Origin: Cloeon dipterum
Taxonomy: Eukaryota; Arthropoda; Insecta; Ephemeroptera; Baetidae
Length of the DNA stretch: 64,000 bases
Direction of reading: 5' to 3'
Assembly: GCF_949628265.1 (NCBI RefSeq)
Contig: NC_088786.1
Coordinates: 32,633,681-32,697,680, forward strand
Shown here: in pieces, positions 35,083 to 46,900 of the stretch
How the letters are laid out: each line of letters starts with the position of its first letter
How positions within the stretch are numbered: the stretch's first letter is position 1
Program-made: the position numbers and the translations under genes
Notes under the pieces: generated by a model
What the model was told of the DNA's origin: nothing
Database searches by the model: none
The model's input: the letters and a program-made list of their open reading frames with translations, nothing else

Positions 35083-35148
35083 GAATATCACGCTCTCTGG
35101 GCATTGTTTAAACAGCAAAACAGCTATCAAGAATTAAAGTAGTATGTC

Positions 35149-35569
35149 CAGGAATGATACTGCAAAAGACTGGAAAATGCTTGTTGCTAATGCATACACT
35201 CGTCCCTTAGGATTCAGTTAAAGCCTAAATTGACCTAAGGAGTGCTGTAATTTTTTGAGAAAATTGGCTGGAAAGTTAGCGTGCTTTTCAAATGGTAATG
35301 GCTGTCTCCTTACTTGAAATCCGATTTAATTTCAAAACCAAGAGTTTCCCCAATAAGTGGCATACACCGTTGGACAGGTCTCTACGAGAAGAATCGAAAT
35401 CCTGCCAAGAAAATATGTTCAAGCACTGTAAATTTTGAAGAAAATTGGCAAAACTTCAATTTTTATTGTAGGAAGGTCCGTTTTTTATTATTGCAAATTG
35501 TTAATCGATCAATTGTTTATGGCATCCAACAGTTTTAATAATTTTCAATTGTTGCCCAGTATCATTCCA
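35149..35569 (+). mobile_element. TTAA-type MITE, copy C
   Basis: About 420 bp, same orientation as copy A, with GGAATGATACTG and CCCAGTATCATTCC ends. Unlike A and B it has no TTAA at its edges; the right edge abuts a SINE-like element, so the site has been rearranged. Confidence 0.75.
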
Positions 35570-35577
35570 TATCATTT

Positions 35578-35766
35578 CATAAGCAGCATGCGTCTAGTTG
35601 GGTGACCGCTTGGAAAGCCTCCGTGCCGACTTCAGTGGGCTGGGTCCCTGTGCGGCCCATGTTATCCGTTCGCGGTGTTATTGAGACCCGGGTTTCAGCA
35701 TTCGTATGCGACCACAGTGCGCGCCCTTCTCGGTCCGCGGACAGGGGTAAAAAGAGCAAAAAAAGT
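35578..35766 (+). mobile_element. SINE-like element with 5S-rRNA-like head
   Basis: GC-rich island in AT-rich DNA. Its start contains TTGGGTGACCGCTTGGAAAGC, resembling the internal promoter C-box region of 5S rRNA, and it ends in an A-rich run (AAAAAGAGCAAAAAAAG). Part of it recurs at 32262-32345. Assignment to a 5S-derived SINE class is inference. Confidence 0.5.
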
Positions 35767-36100
35767 AAGGACGACAATGGGATGAAAATCATGTCGCCCA
35801 TCTAAAAGAATAGTATAATTAAAGTATCCTTGGAGGGTAATGTGCATGCATGAAACTGAAGAGAAAATATCGCAATAAATAATCGAAATAAAGAGGTAGA
35901 CAAATTTTTGATGAGGGAAAAATCAAACTGATCGTAAAGTGCCGAAGCAAACAATAATCTTAAAATGTAATACAGGAAAAGATGCCTAAAACAAGGAAAT
36001 TGTTTCTAGAAAGCCGAGAGTTGGGACGATTTTTACCAGTTTCGTGCAGTCGCGGTCTTCTTGTTTCCATTCCAATCACGCTCGCGAGTGAAAAAGCACG

Positions 36101-36501
36101 ATGAAAAGCCTGTTCCTTTTCGTCGGGGCAAATTTCGAGTTTGCTCCTTTTGCGAGGCCAGCCACGTTATTTTGCACGGACTGGAGCGGCAGCGGAGAAG
36201 CAGCACTGCCTACAGTTGTGATGTATTGAACACAGCTTTAAATGAAAAACACTTAACAAAATAATAATTTATATTTTAATATAGGACCAAGCCTTAGCGA
36301 GCGAATTGGCGCTGCTCCTGCAGAGACGAAGAATCAATGTTTGCAGAACAAGCAGGAACAATCGGAAATACAAAAGGGGAACTTAGCAGGTTCCAATACT
36401 TTGTCCATCCGACTATTACTGCCGCAACTTACAAATGGAACGACTTCGACTGCAATTCAGAATCTAGATTTGTTTGCGAGCTAGAATCTACAAAATTATA
36501 A
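36101..36501 (+). pseudogene. C-type lectin pseudogene (copy of gene 3)
   Basis: Starts with the shared MKSL signal peptide, but the GAFF codons are deleted and a one-base loss in the CTCCTTTTGCGAGGCC stretch shifts the frame against gene 3. After a partial stalk the sequence jumps at about 36390 from stalk code straight to the last ~35 codons of the lectin domain (TYKWNDFDCN, RFVCELESTKL, stop at 36499-36501). The QPD region and most of the lectin domain are gone, a deletion of roughly 700 bp relative to gene 3. The 3' flank is still close to that of gene 3. Confidence 0.85.
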
Positions 36502-37532
36502 GAAATAAAACGCATTATCCGACTCCTGGATAGTTTTGTAACTTATTAAGTTTGTTATTTAACTTTGCAGGTTATGAAACACTAAACAGTTGACTTAAAA
36601 ATTAAATAAAATAATTCATACTTTAGAAAAAGGCTATCAGAACTTTAACTTTAGCCTCTTCCATATCGGTTTATGATCTCAACTCACCAACCGCTGAGTG
36701 TTTTTAAAACAAAATTGATCACGTCGTGGCGTCACTTTGAAAATAGAAATAAATCAAAGGCAATGATTACAAAGTTAGTTCTATTTTATAGAGGTCCGTG
36801 TTCTATGGATTTTGATTCCTCCACTGAGGCCAATGTTTTTAGTTCGCTTTTTGTTATTGGGAACGCGAGTTTCACTCGCTATCAAGGGGCGAAAAGAGGT
36901 GAACCTATCTGAGAAAAGGAAGTGTCCGTCAGGAAAAATGTTGAAATAAAACAATTTTCTGACTCAGTTGTTTCCCTTATACTATAAGTGAATTACACAT
37001 TTCAGTTGTTCATTAAAATGTGTGTGATAAAGGAAAATGGTAAAAGTTAATGCACATTGTTATTAACATAAATAGCGCTCCCTGGCTTTGATTTTTCTCT
37101 GGTTCTTATAACAGTTTGAAAAATCACCTTTTCTCTTATAACGTTGTATTTGTTGGCTAAAGACTGGATTTGAACCGTATAAATTACTGAAAGAAAAGGG
37201 ATCATTTTTATTTTTTTGTAATATATAGAGCGAGGCGCGCGGCAAACCGAAGTTTGTGCGTAATGCAAATGCAGAGATAGTAAACAGAGGTATGTTGGAA
37301 TTGCCGTAAAAACAGGCAAAGAACCATTGAAAATTTAGGTACGGGGAAGGTACACCGTTGTTTTAGTTCGTAAATTGAAAAATTAGTTAATTGGCTAGTG
37401 ACTGGATTTGACACGAAAATTATTCAAAGATTTATTTAAATTTTTTTAATACTATGAAATAGTAACAATCAATAAGACACAAGACCCTGAAATTCATCAT
37501 GCTATATAAATGAGATGCATAAACCATATTTT
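36502..37532. other. Duplicated lectin 3' flank, left of the LINE
   Basis: Matches 30581-31440 in order. About 115 bp near 37400-37515 has no counterpart in copy 1. No gene. Confidence 0.6.
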
Positions 37533-38621
37533 TTGAAAATTGTTGATGGTGTCGCAGAATCAGAGGTTATTGTCCAGTCGAATGGCGTGCGTCAAGGGGG
37601 CTGCCTATCTCCTTTCCTTTTTAATATCTCAATTAATGATATTAATGAAGTTATTAAACACATTCCTGGCTTGAAAGCTATTCTATTTGCGGACGACATT
37701 GTACTAACGAGTGAGTTCTTGAGTGATTTGAATATTGCAATTGTCGCCTTAAAGGAATATTTGTTAAGTAGGAGCCTTCAGCTTAATATTGAAAAGTGTA
37801 AAGTGATGAAATTCAGGAATTCTGGGCGGGGCAGGTATGCGAAAACTGATAAAATTGAATTAGATGGTTTAAATGTTGAATTTGTGTCTGAATTCTCATA
37901 CTTAGGTGTTGTGTTCCAAACCTCGGGCACGTCCTTTTCGAGACATGTAGAAAAAAGAGTGCGAGCAGCTTTAATGGCTACTTATAGCATTAAAAATTTA
38001 AACAGGCTTTCTATCAATACTGCGGTTAAACTCTTCGACCTTAAAATCTCGCCAACAGCCTCATATGGAATTGAAATTATCTGGCCACATCTAACTAACA
38101 TGGATTTTGTAAATCTAGAAAGAGTGAAAACTCGCTATTTTAAAAAAGTGCTTGGAATTTCTAAGTATAATAGATCTCGTTATGTTTATGAATTGATTGC
38201 GAAAGACTCCAATTTATATGTAACTGACTTAAAGGTTAGATTTAATCTACCAGAGACTGATGTGTATATAAAGTTCTGTGAAGAAAAGAAAACAAATAGA
38301 CTGTTAATTTGTTCTGAGTTTTTTGAGACTGAAACTATGATTAATGACAACTGGCGTGGCCCTGATTTTCCTGATAGACATATTTTTGCAAGATTTGCTT
38401 GTCATGGATATCACTATATTTTCTGTAATAATGCAACGTTTCACTATGAGCCTAATTATGATTGTAGATGTAAGTTCTGTGGCGAGACTTGTGAAAAATA
38501 TCATATCCAAAAGTGTACAGCAAGAAAACTTACTTTGAGAGAAGCAGCGAAAATGTGTAAAAATTGATTAACCTTTAGATGTAGAGTGTTGCACGCATAT
38601 TTTGCGTTTAATAAACCATTA
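37533..38621 (+). mobile_element. 5'-truncated LINE (non-LTR retrotransposon), reverse-transcriptase C-terminal half
   Basis: An open frame from 37515 to 38567 encodes the last part of a non-LTR reverse transcriptase: GVRQGGCLSPFLFNI, the catalytic ILFADDIVL, a thumb region and a C-terminal cysteine/histidine motif (CRCKFCGETC, then HIQKC). The endonuclease and N-terminal RT are absent. The string ATAAACCATATTTT occurs at 37519-37532 and 38622-38635 and reads as a target-site duplication, so the first six codons of the frame (MHKPYF) are probably flank. The surviving ~345 codons are uninterrupted, which suggests a recent insertion. Jockey/CR1/R1-like clade, not resolved further. Confidence 0.8.
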
Positions 38622-40906
38622 ATAAACCATATTTTATTTACTAAAACTATTTTTATCTGGAATTTATTAAGAAGTGTATTAATGTTGTACACGCAGTAAA
38701 TGCGTAGTGTGAAACAATACGAGTTTAATTTATTCCTCCTTGCGTGGCCACTCCAGATTTTTTCTTCAACGATAGCAGATATTTAAAATTAAAAAAGCAA
38801 TATTTTCGGACCAATCAATTATTGTTACTCGATTCCTCGCCTTGTTGTTATAGACCTAATTCCCTTTAAAATTGACATAGTTTCAAATATTTCCGCGGCC
38901 GTACACAATTTTATTGTAATGCGTAGAAATGCCGCACGTGTACATGTGAAACCATTTTCTTATATTGTGATAATTTTTAAGGAAATACGTCAAACGAAAA
39001 TTTTCCTTGTAAAACACCTTTATCAATTGTACCCCTCAGTACATTGACATATTTATGACTATCAGCAGGAACTTAACATTTACGAAAACTTCACATGCGT
39101 CAGTCGCAGGCGTGCGTGAACATTTTTTAGTGGTAGGAAAAAAATGTTAAAAAACTCCTTCATACCCAGCAGCAGATAACATAGATAGTTTCCAAGCATC
39201 GTTAACATGACAATAAAATTCATATTATAGAAATTTTCAAACGTTTTCAAGAGACTTCACTTACATTAGAAATTGAAAGAAAATTATATATATTATATGT
39301 GTGAAAGTTTAAATCTGATATGAAAATAAATATGCTCTTATAATTCTTGTTCAAGATTTCAATTGAAACGCAAGACATTTCTCCTTATACCCGCTGGGAA
39401 GGTGTAAAGAGTCCACCCCATTTACTAAGAATATATCTTCGTCACGAATAAACAAGATCATCACATCATTAGCCTATAAGTTTCCACATTCCCTGCCAGG
39501 CATTCCCTGAAAGGTGCAAATTTGCTCGTTGAAATGTCATCCCTCGCCCTTTTCCCATTCCAATTTACGTGAGAAATAGATAGTTTTGCGTACAGCGTGA
39601 ATATGAAAATTTTCACTGCATATAGTGTTTAAATTTTAAAGAGGTCACACACGCCAGATCAAAAATTGATTGTTCCCTGTCGTGTTGTATTTATTTTACC
39701 AAGAACGATGATAATTTGAAGAAACTTGGAAAATTCTAGATAGATATGTCGGCCGCATATGATGATAGGTGAGATAACAAGAAAAAATAAAAAGGAAAAA
39801 CGTGTTTTCGATAACTATATAGCGGAAGAAAAGATAGCTATATAGTTTCCGCGTGTCGTTAACAAACAGTTATATTAAAATTTCGCTCAGGAGACTTCAC
39901 CACCATTATTTGAATTTGAAACAAAATAACAGTCAAAAACATTTTTTTAGAAGCCTCAAATTTCTAATATAATACTAAACAAACGAATAAAATATTAACT
40001 GTTATATTTCATGGAAAATTCCTTAGTCCCGAAATCCAGATGGCCGACACAATTTTACTCTGATAGCATATATAGCCGAAAAAATACTTAGTTTTGCAGA
40101 AGACCGAAAACATTTTGGAACCAATTTTCACAATGCCGCGACGAACGATGATTTTTTAAGACCAAAAACTCAATTCATGCTGTTGAAGATTATTTACTAA
40201 AATATGCATCAGGTGAGCTGATTGTAGTCCACGCACGGAAAGTGTTGAAAATTATTTTGCGTGGCACTTAGGCACCTTTCATGCTTCCTCATATATCAAA
40301 GGGATATCAGTTCTTTAGTTTTTCCCCTCCTCTATCAACGCTCGTTAGTTGTCCAATATCACAATTTTTCAACACATTTTATTATAATTTATTAACTGTC
40401 ATTTGATGTGTAAATTATGAGAGGATGCTCAAGAATGTAAAATTTAATTTACTAAAATAATTTCATATCAAACCAAGGTCAAAGCCTCTGTTCTTTCCTT
40501 CAGTGTGAATAATCATTTTAATTAAATGCATTGTTCTCTGATAGCCTTACATGTTGAGACAACAAGTTGGGTAATTAATAAAACGAAACATTTAGCATGA
40601 ATAATTTGATATCTCGATAACATTGTTTCTTTATTGATGCATTGCTTGGAACTGCTGGAGAGTGGCTATTTACAGACAGGACCTCTGCGTGGATAATGAG
40701 AATAATATACAGCGAGCCATAACAATAATCATGAATAGTATAGTACTGATAAGATAACAAAAAATATCACTGGACCCGCCGCGTGTGTCGTCGGCAGCCC
40801 CTTTCGGGAGGATTTGGATGGCACAGGGCTGACTGACAGGCTTGGTCGGCAGGAAGGACTTCGACAGCGGGACAAAATTTCCCATTTTAATCAATCCGCG
40901 TATTCA
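38622..40906. other. Duplicated lectin flank and relics, LINE to TRAPPC9
   Basis: 38636-39360 continues segmental copy 2 (matching 31480-32199). A further partial copy of its tail is at about 39590-39960, and a copy of the lectin 4 upstream region at about 40240-40620. No gene seen; the right end is the TRAPPC9 3' side. Confidence 0.6.
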
Positions 40907-43900
40907 TTAGTCACCCTCGAGCACGCAGAACTGCGGAATAGGGCTCAATTTCCACATGCTGGTCGTGGCGCTCGCGCCGCCCAAACGGCAGCATTGGATG
41001 TCTACTTTGAAGAGGCCGGGGGTGAAGAAGACCAGCGAACACGAATGCTCCGCAGGCTCCTCTTTCGAAAGCTGAAGGTCATTAATTAGAATTAGTTCAA
41101 ACAAAATAAATATTTCCACACAAAAATATAAATTATAATTAAAATATTTTATCTTATTTTTGCGGCAATAATAAACAAGGGAATCAATATGAAAGTTTTT
41201 CTACTCTACAGTAGTTGGATTGAAGATGGAGAGCCCAGAACAAAAAAATTAAATTATTATATGAAATGTAAAATAGAGCAAAAACCTGTGAAATATTGCA
41301 TCGCGCCTCGATAAAGAAACTTTGTGCACCCAAATCTCGGGTTGTGGGGGTCCTATTTACAAAACATACGTGCTGTTTGAATTGTCTTGAGGTGAACTAA
41401 GTAATAAAATTAGTCTGAAGAAGACAATTTCTCGTCAAGGGGTTGAAACGGACGAAAAAATGCTAAATTTCACGTTATTGAGGGGGTTAAAAGGGTTGGT
41501 TGGTCTCGTACCCCTTTAGTGCACTTGGGGACGTTGAGACGAGAACTAACGGTATATGTGTTTTTTTTTTTAAATCGGATGATTAGAAGCCGAGATTCGG
41601 TCGATCATCGTTTTTCACCAACCTCGAAAAACAAGGGGTTTCAAAGTTTTCATTTTTTATTAAAAAAATGAGAATAAACACCATTCCAAATTTTTACATT
41701 TTTAACTCAATTTTTTGTGCTCTACAAAATGGCTAAGAAAAAAATAAAAAATTTCAATACATTCATTTTCAAATTTGAGTTTAAAAAAAATAGTTTTTAT
41801 GACCTTGACATTTTTTTACTATCCACTTTGAGGTCAAATAAAAGTTGTTTGCCTTGTTGAAACGAGTTAAAAGGTTTTTTAATTTTTGTTCTAAGACCAC
41901 CCTGAGCAAAGTTACGAAGTACTCAAAATTCCCAGGTTTTTTACCTTTGAACGCTTCCAAAACTCGCAAAAATTAGAAAGTCGGAGTTGTCTCTACTGTT
42001 TTGTGGGTTAATTAGGGCAAAAAATTTCTTCAAAATCCATCTACCCGTGGACAAAAATTTGTTGCTTTCACAGATTTTAGCTCAAACATAAAAAATTGAC
42101 CTAACTATCAATTTGTCTCATCATCTCGTCAAAATCTGAGTACCCATGCCAACAGGGCGACTACAATGTTTATTTCAAACCAAGAGCAATCAATCGAGAC
42201 TGACCTTGCCAAGCAGGATGGTGCTGGCGCCAGCGATGGCCACCCTCGTGTCAAGCCGGTAGTTGCGGGTGCCGTTCTGGTAGTCCTGGTAGATGGAGAT
42301 GCTGAGCGTGACGTTGTCGAGCGGGAAGGGCAGCTGGTTGGTCAGCCGCACGAGCACCTGCAGCGGCCGACCAGCCGTGCACGTGAACTCCTCCTCGCAG
42401 CTGAGCGCCGTGCCATCAACGCTGAGCACCCAGTCAAGCGGCGACGCCTTTATCGTGTCCAGCATCGAATCGGACAGTTGGATGCCCTGAAGCCGCAGTT
42501 GGCCTTTGCGTCCGTCCGCCAGGCTCCACCGCAGCTGCGCGTTCTCCGACACGTGTTTGCTGCACACTGAACGTACAGCCGCCGTCACGTCTTCCGCCTC
42601 GCGTGCGTACAACTGGAAAAAATAAAAAAAGGATCTTGGTAAATTTTTGACAGCGAGAAAATTTTAGCGCACAAGGAAACTCAAAATCCAACGTTTCAGA
42701 TTATTGCGAAATTATATAAATCGCGTATCGAGGTAAGAGATACCCAGGGGAAATTTGGGTAAAAAAGTGAAATGAATTGTTTGTCAACATGTTAAACCTA
42801 AAACATCAAATCCTAAAAGAGTTTTGTTGTTAGGAATTGATTCGCTAAGGCGTTGATAATTATTTAATCTAAAAGCCCAATTTTTTAGTGTTAAAACCGG
42901 CAATTATGGAGAAATAAAATGAAATGAAAGTTAAAAATACTCCTGAAAAGGAAATGGAAAAACCTAATGTGTAACAATTGGTTTACCTCCGACAAGAGTT
43001 CAAGCGGACACTTGGGAAGAGGCACTGGAACTCTGCAGAATTCATCACCCTCGACAATAATACTCTTGCCCACCGCGTAACAAAGTTCGGCTTCTTCGTG
43101 CGTTTGGTTCAACACGTCCAGGACCAAATAGAAATTAGAAGGCCTGCGAAAATTCATTCCAAGATTATATAAGCAAAGATACACGCCTCGTCTGGAAACT
43201 CACGTTTCAGCTGCGAGCACGTCCCACTTGACGATTTGCAGCGACGGCTGCACCACGATCTGCAGAGCCAGTTCGGCCGACCTGCAGTAGCCGGCGTCAA
43301 AACCCGGTCCTCCTGAGTAGCGGATGCGAAAGCTGCCTTCCAGCGTGATTGGCCTGGCCGGCGCTGGCTTTGCCGGAAACTCCAAAGAAGCTTTTGACGA
43401 ATTGATCGAGTGGTTTAGAGAGCTTGAAGCAGCGGTCGACGCCAGGGAATTGGAGTCTGCAGAGAGAGGATTCCGTTAGTTTAAGTCTAAAGGAGAAATT
43501 AAGAATACCTTCTACAGGAGCTGCGAAAAACGAAGCCTTGCCGTAAATGTGCACAGAAAACTTGACTTGTTTGCCAATCTCAATAGGCAGTAAAATCTCC
43601 AAAGGTTTGTTCTCCCAGGTGCCGAACACCTCCCTCTCCATAACCGAGGTCATCTTGGTCCACGGCTGGACGCTCAACATGGTGACATTCATGTTAGAAA
43701 TGTTGCTTAGAGTTACCACAACTTCTTCCCTGTTGGTCAATAATTAATTATGGGTGGCTCTTTTGTAACTTTAATCCCAGCTTACGTTTCACCGGCGTAA
43801 ACAGACAGGATGCCAGATGTGGCTGCATCTTGGATATGAATTGAATTATTGACCATTTTTGGCAAAGTCGTAGTTATCTGAAAAAAATAGAGCATTAAGT

Positions 43901-46900
43901 CCACAATAAAGGAATTACTTTTCTGTTTTAATGATTCAGGATTATTCTATTTTCAAATTTCAAAAGAATTATTCATATGGTAATCTCCTCTAACTGTTCG
44001 GGGAAATTCCCATGACTGTTCAGGTGATTCCTGATTTTGTTGGTTGATTTAAAATTTTGCTTGGGCAAGTTCTGATTATTATTTGGGCTGATTTCTGTAT
44101 TTGGGGAAATTTGGACCAGTTACGGCGACCCCATAGTCAAATGAAAATAACTTTTTTTAAACATTGCAATTCGAACTGACTAAATTACGTGATTCCATCT
44201 TTTAAATAGAGCAAATAAGTTTGCTTGGTACTAGCTAACGAGAATGAACATGGTTATACCTGTAATTGAGGCATTGCGGGCACAACCTCAATTGTGAACT
44301 GGCTTGAGGGGGAAAGGTGCGCCAGGTCGCTGAGGAAACAGTTAGACTTGACCCCAAGAACGTGTGTCGAATATCCGATTATGTTGAGGGTGCCGGCAGC
44401 TCTTGGAACGCCGGTGAAGATGGAATGTAGAACGTTACTCTCTACAGACGCGATGGACGAGGTGGCCGACGCAGCCGAGTTGGACGCCAAGGACACGGTC
44501 TCAGGGTTCGGCAGCGGCGGCAGCACCAGGGTGGACGGACTACTCTCAAACACTGTTCCGTCTGTTAGCAATTTCTGGAGTGGAGAAATGCATTTAGATG
44601 GAGATATTATTAGAAGAAGAGGTTGCGCCTTACCGCGTCAACTACTCTAAGCTCTATTGGCAGTTGGTTTTCTAAGGTTACTTGTACATCGCAAAAATCT
44701 CCCTCAACCCAAAGGAAATCTGGAATAGAATTTGAATTGATTAATGAGGCTTTTATAATAAGATGCAACTTGAATTACCTAGTTTAGTCTGGCCATTAAT
44801 TGAGTTAGCCTCTTTGCTCCTGTCAAGGGAGCCGAATTTGAGCGGAGTGAAAAGGAACGGACCAGTCTCGACTTTGGCTATTTGGATTTTCTGAGGTCTC
44901 ATGCAGGCGATCAGCGGACTCGGCGTGAACTTGCTGCAGACAAATCAGAAAATATAAGACGCTCTTCTTTGCGAGAAAAGATCATACCTGACAAGAGGTA
45001 AATTGATCAGATTGGCGGGAGGCAGGATGAGACCCGTTTCTGGAAGGACGAGCGGCACCGGCGCGCCCTCCTCTTGACTGGCAGCTGCCTGAAGCTGCAG
45101 AGCGACGTCCTTCCTCTCCTGCATGCTCATGTGGGGCCACATGGCGTGCAGGAGGAAAGTCAGGTGGCGCACGGCCACCTGGTTGGCGCCCATCCGCTTG
45201 GAGGCGGCCACCAGCTCGTGCAGCAGTTGAATCTGCAGCGCCGGCCAACCCTTGTGGATCACTGCACAGGCAAAAGGTTAGACAGGGAAAGTGAAAAAAG
45301 GTTGTACTGACATTGCATGGATATGAAAGTTATGAAAAACTGTGCCATTTCCTCCTATATTTTAGAATGAAATTTGCTTTAAAGTGGAAATAATTTATCT
45401 GAATTCATACCAATCCAAGAAACATGCAGTCAGAACTTAAGACATCTGCTTGAAAGAGTTAAAAGTTTGAATGAAAGTTGTTTAAGAACACACAGTAATA
45501 GATTGATCGGGATCTGAATTTTTGTCGGGGTTTTCGGAAAATCATCAATTATTCTTAGATTGTTATTTTCCGTGCAGATATGACGGTTTTAGACGATTTT
45601 TTATTAGAAAAATCCTACGTTTTTTATACAAATTTTAGCATGTTAATCTTTTTTAAGGAGAATTGCAACAAATGCACAAACTTAAGAAAATACGTATACT
45701 AGAGTTATTTATAGTTTCCTCCTAGATTAAAAATTGAAAAATAGACATAGTACGATTTTCCTTTTCTTCAGAGTACGAATTTATTGCCTTTTTAATCGTA
45801 AGGCGGTTAAAATCATGGAAGTATCATATTTTGGCTTTTAAATACTTTTTGCTTTGCCACCAAACAAACAAGACGTGAATTTGCCCATTTTAAGACTATT
45901 TAAAAGGAATTAAAACCAAATTATTTAAATGAAACTTGTCTAAATAGATTTAAATATATTTTAACCAAAACAAGGACATTTTGTGTCTGTTTTTCAACAA
46001 GTCTAAATAGCAAAAAACCTACGAATGTGGAAAACTGATAAAAAAATTAGGGAGATAAAAAATTCAAATACAAACGAAACGTAAAAATATGTTACCGCGT
46101 GAGTAAAATATGCATGGAATTTTATCTACCTTAGACAGTATTAGACTGTTTTTAGTCGCTTCAAGATAGTTACGTTAGTTTTAGACAGTAGTAAAGTTCA
46201 AGGGCTTAAAATTGAAAAAAATGTGTTTATTTAAAGGTCTTTGAACGATTGGAAGGTCAGAAAAAAATCGGCTGTCTAAATTTCACAGAATAACCTTCAA
46301 CATCAAGCTAGAGAGGATGTTTTGCAGTATTATCTCAACTATGATAGTGGGACACTATGTCATAAACTATTAAATTTCCAGCTTAAAAATTTGTTATCAC
46401 TTTTTGATTTTTACCATGACTTAAAAGAGTGCGATTTACCGCAATTTTTAATGTTAAATGAGCATTCCGACCCCCAAGACCTTCATCCAAGCTATTTTCA
46501 CTGTTAGGAAATAACTGGATTTGTCTTAGAGTATTTTACATTACCTGTGATCATCTCTTTTGGATCCAGGGAGAGCTTAAGGCCGGGCAGGGCCTGCACG
46601 AGAAGCTGGTAGCACTGCGCCCAGTCGGGATTCTCGTTTTGGGCGGACACGTGACGCATGCCAGCCAGTCTTTTGAAGAAGGAGGCTTTCCTGTGGAACC
46701 TGAGCGACTGGTACAGCTCGGCGATGGCCAAGAAGCGCTCGATTTTGTGCTCCTCGGTTAGGTTGAGGTTGATCAGCAGCACATTCTGCAGGAAACTGGA
46801 TGCCTGCAGCTTTTTGTTCTGCATCAGGGCGACCCTGGCTGCCTTGAAGCACGCCTCCGTCTCCATCACGGCAGCGTTCAGGTATTTGCTGTAGTGCGTG

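Larger units (their letters stand above)
35083..39360 (+). repeat. Segmental duplication, copy 2 (decayed lectin, three insertions)
   Basis: Colinear with 28980-32199 but expanded by a MITE (35149-35569), a SINE-like element (35578-35766) and a LINE fragment (37533-38621). It also lost most of the lectin gene. Confidence 0.85.

Noticed and set aside
35590-35640. A 5S rRNA gene
   Set aside because: Only a short box-C-like stretch matches; the rest of a ~120 base 5S gene is not there, and the unit has an A-rich tail and a truncated copy elsewhere.
42166-42570. 134-codon plus-strand frame opposite TRAPPC9
   Set aside because: Antisense shadow of a GC-rich, well-conserved TRAPPC9 exon.
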